Shown piece by piece: positions 7,867-14,747 of a stretch of DNA of 14,777 bases. This DNA is from an uncultured Bacteroidota bacterium (lineage in GTDB: Bacteria; Bacteroidota; Bacteroidia; B-17B0; Aurantibacillaceae), in contig CALMNJ010000181.1 in NCBI GenBank assembly GCA_937868675.1, positions 1 through 14,777 of the forward strand. Reading direction: 5' to 3'. Below the pieces are notes generated by a model that searched no databases, was not told the origin of the DNA, and saw only the letters and a program-made list of their open reading frames with translations. The position numbers were made by a program, and so were the translations under genes. Every line of letters starts with the position of its first letter. The stretch's first letter is position 1.

Positions 7867-7875
7867 GTTATTGTG

Positions 7876-8454
7876 CTAAGAGTTCTGCTCCAATATGCGC
7901 GCACTTTTTTCAAGTTCCTTGTACCATTCCTTTCCGAACTTTCTAATCAATGGTTCCTTTAAAAAACGATATACAGGCACATCCAGTTTTTTACCGCAAT
8001 CGCAGGCCGGTTTACATAAGTTCCATTTATGGTAGTTTACCGCATCATAGGCTTTGTACTTTGTTACCCTTACAGGATAGAGATGGCAGCTTACCGGCTT
8101 TTTCCAATCAATCACACCTTCGTTATATGCCTTTTCAAAAACACATTTGGCAATGTTGTTTTCATCAAAATAAACAAACGCACACTCAGCGCCTTCACTC
8201 ACCAGAGGTGTGGTGTAGTCTCCCTCATGATCAATTACGTATGCGCCGTATTTTGCCAGGGTCCTTTTACCTTTTTCGTTCATATACGGCTTCACTTTTT
8301 CAAGCACGGAATCAATAATGACGAGTTCCTCCTTTTCAAGAGGAGCGCCGCTTTCGCCTATTACACAACAGGCACCTTTGCATGCGTTGAGATCGCATAC
8401 AAATTTACGTTCCACAATGTCTTCGCTAACCAGGGTGTTTTTAATCGCAATCAT
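7876..8454 (-). CDS. DUF3109 family cysteine-rich protein
   Basis: A 192-residue protein with the recognisable DUF3109 opening (INxxLVSEDIVERKFVCDLNACKGACC). It has ten cysteines, at residues 20, 25, 29, 30, 91, 104, 123, 147, 151 and 153. They include a CxxxxCxxxCC cluster near the N-terminus and a CxxxCxC cluster near the C-terminus, plus SCHLYPVR around residue 123. The arrangement resembles the YkgJ-like putative zinc/iron-chelating families and suggests a bound metal or iron-sulfur cluster, but no activity is established. No signal peptide or membrane segment is seen, so it is probably cytosolic. It sits 2 bases after the RDD gene and 9 bases before the RmlD-like gene in a tight minus-strand cluster. 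Confidence 0.88.
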   Translation of the reverse strand: MIAIKNTLVSEDIVERKFVCDLNACKGACCVIGESGAPLEKEELVIIDSVLEKVKPYMNEKGKRTLAKYGAYVIDHEGDYTTPLVSEGAECAFVYFDENNIAKCVFEKAYNEGVIDWKKPVSCHLYPVRVTKYKAYDAVNYHKWNLCKPACDCGKKLDVPVYRFLKEPLIRKFGKEWYKELEKSARILEQNS

Positions 8455-8456
8455 GT

Positions 8457-9029
8457 TCAGGATTGCGAAGATACGGAAGTGTCGTCAATGTTCTGCACTT
8501 TTTGAAGAAGCCTTAGTTCTTCCAGATCCTTTTTCCGGATTACAAAGGTATTGCTCCAGCGGTCGTGCCAGCCTGTTGTACTCAAACATGAAAAAGCTTC
8601 AAAGGGCACCGACCGGGCAAAGGAACGGGCCAGCAACTGCCTGGCCGCAGGCTTGTTACCATATTCATCCACCACAATGCGCCCCATAATGGCCTTGGCT
8701 GGTGAAGTACCCATACCAAATTCAAAAAGAAAGTAATAACCCGGGGTTAAAATAAGCCAGTTAAAAAGCCTGCTAAATATATCTATCATGGAGTCTTCGA
8801 GTAGTATCGTTGCGTCCAGAAGGACTAGAATCGCGCCTAATGAGGCGCCAATAATTCCATTCAGAATTAGGATAAAAACAGAGTCAAGTAAATAATGTCC
8901 AAAGCGGGGCCAGCCATCAACATAAGGAACCGATTTGAATCTGGTAAAGGTTTTCTCAACCATTTCGCCGGTGGTTCGGTCGCGGCGACTGGTTATTACT
9001 GTCTCTTTAATCTCAGTAATTTTCTGCAT
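8457..9029 (-). CDS. RDD family membrane protein
   Basis: A 190-residue protein with an RDD domain. A polar N-terminus of about 40 residues is followed by a hydrophobic region near residues 45-72, a second near 88-104, the conserved GTSPAKAIMGRIVVDEYG segment (107-124), and the diagnostic GWHDRWSNTFVI stretch (153-164). RDD proteins are small inner-membrane proteins; some have been implicated in ion/proton antiport, but most are uncharacterised. Here the usual N-terminal arginine signature reads WPRFGHYLLD (residues 40-49). The C-terminal tail is polar and probably cytosolic. The start lies 9 bases downstream of the solute-binding protein stop, and its stop is 2 bases before the DUF3109 start, so all are likely on one transcript. 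Confidence 0.85.
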   Translation of the reverse strand: MQKITEIKETVITSRRDRTTGEMVEKTFTRFKSVPYVDGWPRFGHYLLDSVFILILNGIIGASLGAILVLLDATILLEDSMIDIFSRLFNWLILTPGYYFLFEFGMGTSPAKAIMGRIVVDEYGNKPAARQLLARSFARSVPFEAFSCLSTTGWHDRWSNTFVIRKKDLEELRLLQKVQNIDDTSVSSQS

Positions 9030-9038
9030 GGTGATCGT

Positions 9039-9917
9039 TTAATTTACCGCAACATTCTGGGTCATATATGAACCAAGATATTTTTCGAGTATGGCTTTGT
9101 AAGCCGGTGTTGATTTAAAACCTCCGGGGCCCGCAAAAAATTCATTGAATAGTTTTTTGTGTATGCTTCCTTTTGGAAGCACAAAACCCATCTCTTCACG
9201 CGACTGGTTAAGAGTTTTTTGTATTTTGAGAACCTTTTGTGGGTTACTTTTGAGGTAAAACCAGAAACCGATAGCATCTACGTAACCAAAATAAAGTACA
9301 TTTTTAGAAATATCTTCCAGAATTTTTACCTCGCTGGGGTAGTACAGAATCTTGAGGTCCGGAATGTACTGTTTCTTCATTTCGTTCACATACATGTTAA
9401 GACTCGTGTTTTGCATGGTCAGGGCCGTCATGTTACCAAGCCCCCGCATGATATCTTCTTTGGTTCTATTCTTAACATCTAAGGCATTCCCATTGGAAAT
9501 GCAGAACGCCACGTTTTTAAGATAAGGTGCGGTAAAATCAGCGTGTGCTGCGCGTTCTTTATTAATTGTTACCCCCCCCACTCCAATACCATTTTTACCT
9601 AATTTTTGTGTGGCAATAAAAAAAGTATCAAAATCAGTAAAGGCATTGTATTTGATATGCAGCGCCATGTTTTTCTTTTTGGACAGCCAGGCCACATATT
9701 CGTTCATTATTTCGACTTCAATTCCCTTCATTGTTCCCTTGTCATCAAATGCCAGCGGAGACCTTGAAAGATAGTCAACTGTAAGGGTGTCCGTTTGAGA
9801 AATGCCAGTACGGGCTAATACTGCAAACAAAATTATAAGGAAATATCTACTCACTTCAGTGTATAAATTTAACGTTTGTAAGGCCCGTTTTTGTATTTGA
9901 GCGAATGCAGTTTTCAT
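9039..9917 (-). CDS. Periplasmic solute-binding protein, family 3 (SBP_bac_3-like)
   Basis: The 292-residue protein resembles amino-acid-type ABC transporter binding proteins of family 3. After an export signal (hydrophobic core about residues 24-39, ending GISQ) it shows FDDKGTMKGIEVEIMNEY, equivalent to the GxxxGFDVDL region. The ligand-loop equivalent VGGVTINKERAAHADFTAPY (113-132) follows, in which R122 corresponds to the arginine that binds the ligand carboxylate. The ATG at 9917 gives a long 20-residue N-region before the hydrophobic core; a GTG at 9854 would give a compact signal peptide and may be the real start. No permease or ATPase gene is nearby, so it is an orphan, possibly a sensor or a partner of a distant transporter. 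An 8-base G run (coding strand) spans G114-G115. It heads a four-gene cluster with the RDD, DUF3109 and RmlD-like genes. Confidence 0.82.
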   Translation of the reverse strand: MKTAFAQIQKRALQTLNLYTEVSRYFLIILFAVLARTGISQTDTLTVDYLSRSPLAFDDKGTMKGIEVEIMNEYVAWLSKKKNMALHIKYNAFTDFDTFFIATQKLGKNGIGVGGVTINKERAAHADFTAPYLKNVAFCISNGNALDVKNRTKEDIMRGLGNMTALTMQNTSLNMYVNEMKKQYIPDLKILYYPSEVKILEDISKNVLYFGYVDAIGFWFYLKSNPQKVLKIQKTLNQSREEMGFVLPKGSIHKKLFNEFFAGPGGFKSTPAYKAILEKYLGSYMTQNVAVN

Positions 9918-9956
9918 CAGTTAATTGTTAATTGCACACTTAGCCAAATAACGGGC

Positions 9957-9983
9957 CAAAGTTCTGCAATGTTTTATAAACAA
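9957..9983 (-). promoter_or_regulatory. Possible promoter for the SBP-RDD-DUF3109-RmlD-like cluster
   Basis: On the minus strand GAACTTTG (9964-9957) matches TAnnTTTG except at the first base, and a TTG lies 16 bases upstream (9983-9981), slightly closer than usual. Transcription would start near 9950, about 33 bases before the ATG at 9917. No better match is seen in the 153-base divergent region, but the match is imperfect. Confidence 0.3.
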
Positions 9984-10007
9984 TCTGCTTTTAGGTTTTT
10001 TTACATA

Positions 10008-10039
10008 TTGAAACAACAGTTGCTCGGCGCTAAAATTTG
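10008..10039 (+). promoter_or_regulatory. Possible promoter for the DUF2480 gene
   Basis: TTG at 10008-10010 lies 21 bases before AAAATTTG (10032-10039), a near match to the Bacteroidota TAnnTTTG element. A start of transcription near 10046 would leave a leader of about 25 bases before the ATG at 10071. This supports that ATG over the upstream in-frame one at 9891, which would precede the promoter. Confidence 0.35.
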
Positions 10040-10070
10040 TAACTTTAAACTATATCACAAGGTATTTACC

Positions 10071-10577
10071 ATGGTCGAAATAAAAAACAAAGTGGCCGAT
10101 AGCGGTATCGTAAGCATTGATCTGGAGTCGTTTATTACCCAAGGTGAACGAGTTGTTTTTGACATCAGGCCTTGCCTGTTTAATGATCTTATTTTGCGCG
10201 AAAAAGAGTTCAGGGAGTTTGTAAAAACAAATCCGTGGGATTTGTATCGCGACAAAATTGTTGGTATAGTCTGCAGCGCGGATGCCATCGTTCCCACCTG
10301 GGCTTATATGCTGGTAGCGCTGGCATTGGAGCCGTTTGCTAAAAGGGTTTTTTTTGCTGATAGTCGCGAAATTGATACTCTTCTTTTCGCTGAAACGATC
10401 TCAAAGCTCAATCCCGAACAATTCCGGAATGCGCGCGTTGTAGTTAAAGGCTGCTCGGACACCAAAATTCCGGTTAATGCTTACGTTCAGTTGAGCACCT
10501 TATTAAAACCCTACGTAAAAAGCATCATGTATGGCGAACCCTGCAGCACCGTGCCTCTTTTCAAGGCTAAGGTGTAA
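10071..10577 (+). CDS. DUF2480 family protein
   Basis: A 168-residue protein that I recognise as DUF2480, an uncharacterised family seen mainly in Bacteroidota. Characteristic stretches are EIKNKVADSGIVSIDLESF at the N-terminus, FDIRPCLFNDLILREKEFREF (30-50), CSADAIVPTWAYML (68-81) and VVVKGCSDTKIPVNAYVQL (123-141). It has no signal peptide or membrane segment and is probably cytosolic. Conserved acidic, tryptophan and cysteine positions (D71, W78, C128) hint at an enzyme or binding site, but none is established. The reading frame is open upstream to 9891, but that extension overlaps the divergent gene and lacks family similarity, so the ATG at 10071 was chosen. Its 3' end overlaps the convergent deacetylase gene by 11 bases. 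Confidence 0.88.
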   Translation: MVEIKNKVADSGIVSIDLESFITQGERVVFDIRPCLFNDLILREKEFREFVKTNPWDLYRDKIVGIVCSADAIVPTWAYMLVALALEPFAKRVFFADSREIDTLLFAETISKLNPEQFRNARVVVKGCSDTKIPVNAYVQLSTLLKPYVKSIMYGEPCSTVPLFKAKV

Positions 10578-11190
10578 TGGCGCTGAAGCTGTAACCCTTT
10601 TCAGAAAAATACTTTAGCATTAGCGGCAAAGCGTATTTTACGTTGCGCTCGGCCTTTATGTTGTCGTGAAACAAAACAATGCTGCCCGGCCTACAGTTTC
10701 GAATCACTTTTACAGCGCACTCACGGGGCTCTATTTTCTCGTAATCGTAACTTATCACGTCCCAAAGTACAACCCGATAACCACGGGCCAAAAGTTCTCT
10801 CAACTGGCTACGTTTAATTTTTCCGTATGGTGGTCTAAACAGGTTGTTGCCAACCAGGCCCCGGCACTCCTCTGTTTCGCGCATGTAATCAGAAACCGTG
10901 GTGCCCAGACCTCTGGTATGAAACATGGTATGATTGGCAACAGTATGCCCACTCTGTTTTACCCTGTCAAAAATGTCGGGATATTTAAGCACATTGGCAC
11001 CAACGCAAAAAAAAGTAGCCTTTGCGTTGAACTTTTCCAGTACCTCAAGAATCCAGTCTGTGAGTCCTGGAACCGGCCCGTCGTCAAAGGTTAGATAAAT
11101 CTTTTTTTCGGTCCGGCTAAAATTCCAAAGAGCACCCGGATAAATTTTCTTAAATAAAGTGCCTGGTTGTATCAGCAGCATTTTGTTCAT
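10567..11190 (-). CDS. Polysaccharide deacetylase family protein (NodB domain, CE4-type)
   Basis: A 207-residue, nearly domain-only NodB-fold protein. The five CE4 motifs are present: TFDDGP (34-39) with the base/metal aspartates D36 and D37, HTMFH (87-91) supplying the metal-binding histidines, RPPYG (119-123), LWDVISYDY (142-150), and LFHD (173-176) with H175. The family removes N- or O-acetyl groups from glycans such as peptidoglycan, chitooligosaccharides or exopolysaccharides. No clear signal peptide is seen (MNKMLLIQPGTLFKKIYP), so the site of action is uncertain; short Bacteroidota homologues share this N-terminus. It follows the DUF2723 gene by 44 bases on the same strand and is probably co-transcribed with it. 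Its stop codon lies inside the convergent DUF2480 gene. Confidence 0.92.
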   Translation of the reverse strand: MNKMLLIQPGTLFKKIYPGALWNFSRTEKKIYLTFDDGPVPGLTDWILEVLEKFNAKATFFCVGANVLKYPDIFDRVKQSGHTVANHTMFHTRGLGTTVSDYMRETEECRGLVGNNLFRPPYGKIKRSQLRELLARGYRVVLWDVISYDYEKIEPRECAVKVIRNCRPGSIVLFHDNIKAERNVKYALPLMLKYFSEKGYSFSAITP

Positions 11191-11234
11191 TGTGATTTTC
11201 CGGCAACTTTATCTGAAATTTTATCTCCTAATGA

Positions 11235-14200
11235 TCATGGTATGGTGGGTTGCGCTCTTGGTTCAGTTTCTTCTGCGGAAATAAACACACTAAGTCTGGA
11301 TGCATATTCTTTATACAATGCGTCCTGCTTATACTGCTGCGCCATGCCGGTAAGGCGCCGCATAATATCTTTGGCCTGGGCTACATCGCGGGTGTAGGCC
11401 GAAGCCCTGCTTTTTGGCATATTACCATATACGCGGAGATCTCCTTCGTAAATATCAAAAAGCATTTTAGATAACTCATTGCCCTTTTTTATGTCCCCAA
11501 TCTCATAGTATCCTACACAAATTGCAAAAATCGTGGCGTCAAATGGAATGTTCTTCTCCGGCATTTTTTCGAGGCATTTATCCAGCACGGCTCTGGCTTT
11601 ATCCTTTTTTCCCTCGCCAATAAGTGCTGCCGCCAGAATTCCCATTTGCATCCGCAGATTCCCTGTCATCCGGGTACAGTTTTCGTCCATGTTAACTCCT
11701 TCCTTATCCTGTCCACCCCATTGGAACTTATTCATTATGTTATCATACATCACGTCGGTGTTAACCCTTCCGCCCTGAGCCTCTTCGCCTTCGCTTGCTT
11801 CAATAGGCACAAAGCGGTAAGCAAGACCCTCCAGCTGAAAGTACTTTTTAAGGCCGAGGTAGGCCTCGTCACCCGTTGTAACAGCAAAATAAATTGGACG
11901 CTCCCAGTTATTATGTGCAATAAGATCGAGCACCATCACATCATTTTTTACGATGTAGTTACGTCCCCCAAGGTCCCAGGTAATACGCTTAGACATTCGA
12001 GCAGCCTCTCTGGGATCAATCACTTTGTTTTTCATTACCGTAGCGCTATCCACATCAATGTAGAACTTCCTGCTGGGCAACATATCAATTAAGTCGTTAC
12101 CAGTGTCATATTTCGTTCGGGGATCATCCCCAACGCAATATTTCATAGCCTCAGTAAGTGGCATCGCCTCATTAGTTTGCGGGCTCAGAATAACATACGA
12201 CATTTTTTCGGCTTCCAGCTTTTCTTCAGGTATTGTGAATGGCACTGGCTTGCTTTCATATGCTGCGCGACGCATCTGTTTAATGTACCAGTCGGTTTGT
12301 AACAAACTAAGGTTTACAACCCGCACATCGGTGCGAATGCCTTCCACCTCCTGGGCATACCAAAGCGGGAAGGTGTCGTTGTCACCATTTGTAAATATTA
12401 TTGCGTTAGGTGCGCAGCTCTGCAGGTAATTGATCGCGCAATCGCGCGACAATGTACGGAGCGAACGGTCGTGATCATTCCATCCTTCTTTCACCATAAT
12501 ACCCGGTACAATCAGGCTCAGTAATGTGGATGATACGGACATGCTCATAGTAGCCGCCCGTTTACTTAACTGATCGTAAATAAACAGAACACCAAAACCT
12601 ATCCATACGGCAAAAGCATAGAAACTACCCGTGTATGCATAATCACGCTCGCGGGGCTGGTAAGGTTGTTGGTTCAGGTAAATGACAATAGCCAGACCAG
12701 TTAAAAAGAAGAAACTCAACACAATCCAAGCATCCGGTTTATTTCGCTGAAAGTGGAAAAACATGCCCAGAAGCCCCAACAGAAGAGGCAATGCATAATA
12801 ATGATTGGTGGCAAAGTTGTTTTTGTCCCTGTAAATTGGGGTAGAGGTATCGTAGTCAAGCATGAAATTATCAAACGGGGCAATCCCCGTTACCCAGTTG
12901 CCGTCCAAATTATTGGCAACAGAACCCTGAATATCATTTTGTCTTCCTACAAAGTTCCAGAAGAAATATCGCCAGTACATGTAGTTGACCTGATACTTGA
13001 AAAAGTAACGCATGTTGGCTGCAAAATTCGGCACCTCTTCGGTTTCAATGCTGCCATCGCGGCCTTCCACCTGAATGTTGCGGTGATTCTCGGCCACATT
13101 GCCCCAGTATTTATAACCAGTAACGTGATGCGACTGGCTGCTCCACATCCGTGGGAACGGAGTGCAGAAATCCTTTTCATAACGGGTTACTGATTTCTTG
13201 CGGTCATCAACTACTTTGTATTTTTTAGTGGCAGGGTCCTTCGCGTACATAGGATCCGCATCGCCAAACTTATCACGGGAAAGTGGTGGTGCATTGTAAT
13301 ATGGGCCGTAAAGCAACGGCCAGTCGCCGTACTGCTCCCGCAGCAGGTACGAAAGCATGTTAGGGGCATTCTCCGGATCATTCTCATCCATGGGCGTGTT
13401 GGCCGATGAACGGATTACTAAAATAAAGAATGTTGAGTAACCAATGAGAAGCGTGGCGAAGCTCATGAAAATAGCATTGAGCGTAATGGTCTTGTTTCTG
13501 AAATGATGAATACTATAAACTAAAGCCCCCATCATTACTACGCGGGTAAGTTTTCCGCTGGCGCTGGGCGCTGCAATTACTGCGAGCACAGAAAGCAGAA
13601 TAAGAGAATAGAACCCCAATTGATAAAAGAGTGACTTCTTGCTAATGGTATAATAGATCAGAGTGGTAAGTGAAAAAATAAGAAGCAGGAAAAAGATAAT
13701 GGTTCCGGCATTGTAAGGCATACCACCTTTATTTGTAAAGAATATTTCATAGTCACTGATAAACTTCACAATCTTAGGAATGATAAGGTTCTGCACCAGA
13801 CCTAACACAAGTACCGATACAAGGCCGGCAATAACAAAGCCCCACCATGAGAATTTATATTTTTTAAAGTAAATAATAAAGCCGATAGACGGTATTACAA
13901 GCAGGTTGAGAAGGTGGACGCCGATAGAAACACCAATAAGGTAGCTGATGAAAACCAGCCAGCGGAGGGCGCTTGTTGGGTTGGTATCATCTTCGTCGTC
14001 CCATTTAAGGCTGGCCCAGAAAACGACGGCAGTAAAAAACGTCGAAATTTCATAAACCTCACCTTCCACTGCACTAAACCAAAAAGAATCCGAAAAGGTA
14101 TAGGCAAGGGAGCCCACAATGCCAGCACCAAGTATGGCCCATTGTTGAGGTACAGTAAGGTTCGACACTTTGCGGGAATACACTTTTATTGCCAGGCGGG

Positions 14201-14501
14201 TAATAGTCCAGAACAAAAACAAAATGGTAAAAGAACTTGCCAGCGCGCTCATGACGTTAATCATTTTGGCGCCTGCTGCGGGATCGCTACCACCAAACAT
14301 GGCAAATACCCTTCCCAGAATTAGAAAAAAAGGCGCTCCGGGAGGGTGCCCTACCTCCAGTTTCATGGCACATGCTATGTATTCGCCACAATCCCAGAAA
14401 CTTGCTGTTGGCTCAATGGTGGAACAATACGTAAAGGTTGCAATGGCCCACACCAGCCAGCCGGTAATGTTGTTCAGTCTGCGGAACTCTTTTGTCATCA
14501 T
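11235..14501 (-). CDS. DUF2723 / glycosyltransferase family 117 membrane protein
   Basis: A 1088-residue protein with the DUF2723 domain at its N-terminus. About 11-13 hydrophobic segments occupy residues 14 to about 360 and 568-670. Between them lies a large soluble loop (about 365-565), and a soluble C-terminal part follows (about 671-1088) with TNGDNDTFPLWY at 704-715 and a helical, TPR-like end. The first external loop carries FWDCGEY (D37, E40) and GHPPGAP (51-57), consistent with the acidic site of GT-C glycosyltransferases that use lipid-linked donors; QPRERDYAYTGSF (615-627) is another family hallmark. The family is annotated as GT117 and is related to protein O-mannosyltransferases. 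A role in protein or envelope glycosylation is likely, but donor and acceptor are unknown. The start is ATGATG; either ATG is possible. The deacetylase gene follows. Confidence 0.9.
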   Translation of the reverse strand: MMTKEFRRLNNITGWLVWAIATFTYCSTIEPTASFWDCGEYIACAMKLEVGHPPGAPFFLILGRVFAMFGGSDPAAGAKMINVMSALASSFTILFLFWTITRLAIKVYSRKVSNLTVPQQWAILGAGIVGSLAYTFSDSFWFSAVEGEVYEISTFFTAVVFWASLKWDDEDDTNPTSALRWLVFISYLIGVSIGVHLLNLLVIPSIGFIIYFKKYKFSWWGFVIAGLVSVLVLGLVQNLIIPKIVKFISDYEIFFTNKGGMPYNAGTIIFFLLLIFSLTTLIYYTISKKSLFYQLGFYSLILLSVLAVIAAPSASGKLTRVVMMGALVYSIHHFRNKTITLNAIFMSFATLLIGYSTFFILVIRSSANTPMDENDPENAPNMLSYLLREQYGDWPLLYGPYYNAPPLSRDKFGDADPMYAKDPATKKYKVVDDRKKSVTRYEKDFCTPFPRMWSSQSHHVTGYKYWGNVAENHRNIQVEGRDGSIETEEVPNFAANMRYFFKYQVNYMYWRYFFWNFVGRQNDIQGSVANNLDGNWVTGIAPFDNFMLDYDTSTPIYRDKNNFATNHYYALPLLLGLLGMFFHFQRNKPDAWIVLSFFFLTGLAIVIYLNQQPYQPRERDYAYTGSFYAFAVWIGFGVLFIYDQLSKRAATMSMSVSSTLLSLIVPGIMVKEGWNDHDRSLRTLSRDCAINYLQSCAPNAIIFTNGDNDTFPLWYAQEVEGIRTDVRVVNLSLLQTDWYIKQMRRAAYESKPVPFTIPEEKLEAEKMSYVILSPQTNEAMPLTEAMKYCVGDDPRTKYDTGNDLIDMLPSRKFYIDVDSATVMKNKVIDPREAARMSKRITWDLGGRNYIVKNDVMVLDLIAHNNWERPIYFAVTTGDEAYLGLKKYFQLEGLAYRFVPIEASEGEEAQGGRVNTDVMYDNIMNKFQWGGQDKEGVNMDENCTRMTGNLRMQMGILAAALIGEGKKDKARAVLDKCLEKMPEKNIPFDATIFAICVGYYEIGDIKKGNELSKMLFDIYEGDLRVYGNMPKSRASAYTRDVAQAKDIMRRLTGMAQQYKQDALYKEYASRLSVFISAEETEPRAQPTIP

Positions 14502-14519
14502 AGCGTTAAGTAATGTTTG

Positions 14520-14527
14520 CGAAGATA
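14520..14527 (-). promoter_or_regulatory. Possible -7 promoter element for the DUF2723-deacetylase pair
   Basis: On the minus strand TATCTTCG matches TAnnTTTG at all but one base. A T-rich stretch replaces the upstream TTG at about the right distance. Transcription would begin near 14514, giving a leader of only about 12 bases before the ATG at 14501. The element lies in the 140-base region divergent with the tRNA promoter. Confidence 0.4.
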
Positions 14528-14593
14528 CTATTTTACTTGGTTTAAAACGGGAAAGGAGGGTGCCGTATTGCTACGTTTTTTTGCCAAAAATAT

Positions 14594-14622
14594 TTGAATA
14601 CGTTAAAAAATTTGTATTTTTG
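14594..14622 (+). promoter_or_regulatory. Bacteroidota-type promoter for tRNA-Gln
   Basis: TTG at 14594-14596 and TATTTTTG at 14615-14622 are separated by 18 bases. They match the Bacteroidota sigma factor consensus TTG-N17-23-TAnnTTTG with no mismatch. The predicted transcription start, near 14629, is about a dozen bases before the mature tRNA 5' end. This is the best promoter in the window. Confidence 0.75.
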
Positions 14623-14625
14623 CCG

Positions 14626-14640
14626 TCTCTCAAAAAGAGA
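14626..14640 (+). other. Small hairpin in the tRNA-Gln leader
   Basis: TCTCT (14626-14630) pairs perfectly with AGAGA (14636-14640) around a CAAAA loop, ending one base before the mature tRNA. In the precursor it would sit just 5' of the RNase P cleavage site. It is short and AT-rich, so it could be chance. Confidence 0.4.
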
Positions 14641-14641
14641 A

Positions 14642-14715
14642 TGCCCGATCGTCTAATGGCAGGACTTCAGATTTTGGTTCTGACTATGTTGGTTCGAATC
14701 CAGCTCGGGCAACCA
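14642..14715 (+). tRNA. trnQ: tRNA-Gln (anticodon UUG)
   Basis: A full cloverleaf can be drawn. The acceptor stem pairs TGCCCGA (14642-14648) with TCGGGCA (14705-14711), 7 bp. The D stem is GTC/GAC (14651-14653 with 14663-14665). The anticodon stem pairs TCAGA with TCTGA (14667-14671 with 14679-14683) around the loop TTTTGGT, placing anticodon TTG at 14674-14676. A 4-base variable loop follows, then the T arm GTTGG-TTCGAAT-CCAGC. The discriminator A at 14712 and a genomically encoded CCA (14713-14715) complete it. The UUG anticodon reads CAA and, by wobble, CAG glutamine codons. The gene has its own promoter upstream and an intrinsic terminator 4 bases after the CCA, so it appears to be a single-tRNA transcription unit. 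Confidence 0.97.
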
Positions 14716-14719
14716 AACT

Positions 14720-14747
14720 AAATCCGCTCCCAAGGGGCGGATTTTTT
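14720..14747 (+). terminator. Intrinsic terminator after tRNA-Gln
   Basis: An 11-bp inverted repeat (AAATCCGCTCC with GGGGCGGATTT, one T-G wobble) surrounds a 3-base CAA loop at 14731-14733. The 3' arm runs directly into further T residues, giving six T in a row (14742-14747). It starts 4 bases after the CCA end and is a textbook Rho-independent terminator on the plus strand. Confidence 0.85.

Noticed and set aside
9925..9940. Short AT-rich direct repeat (two copies of a TTAATTG-like unit) in the divergent region
   Set aside because: Two 7-base AT-rich copies are readily explained by chance; there is no symmetry or known operator.
9891..10070. A 60-residue N-terminal extension of the DUF2480 gene from an ATG at 9891
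   Set aside because: It overlaps the divergent gene's start, includes the putative promoter and has no family similarity; the DUF2480 match begins at the ATG at 10071.
10666..11094. A 142-codon plus-strand frame within the deacetylase gene
   Set aside because: It lies opposite a gene with all five CE4 motifs and has no domain of its own.
14170..14721. A 183-codon plus-strand frame running through the GT117 start, promoters and the tRNA
   Set aside because: It reads through the tRNA-Gln gene and antisense to a well-supported gene, so it is not a plausible protein.
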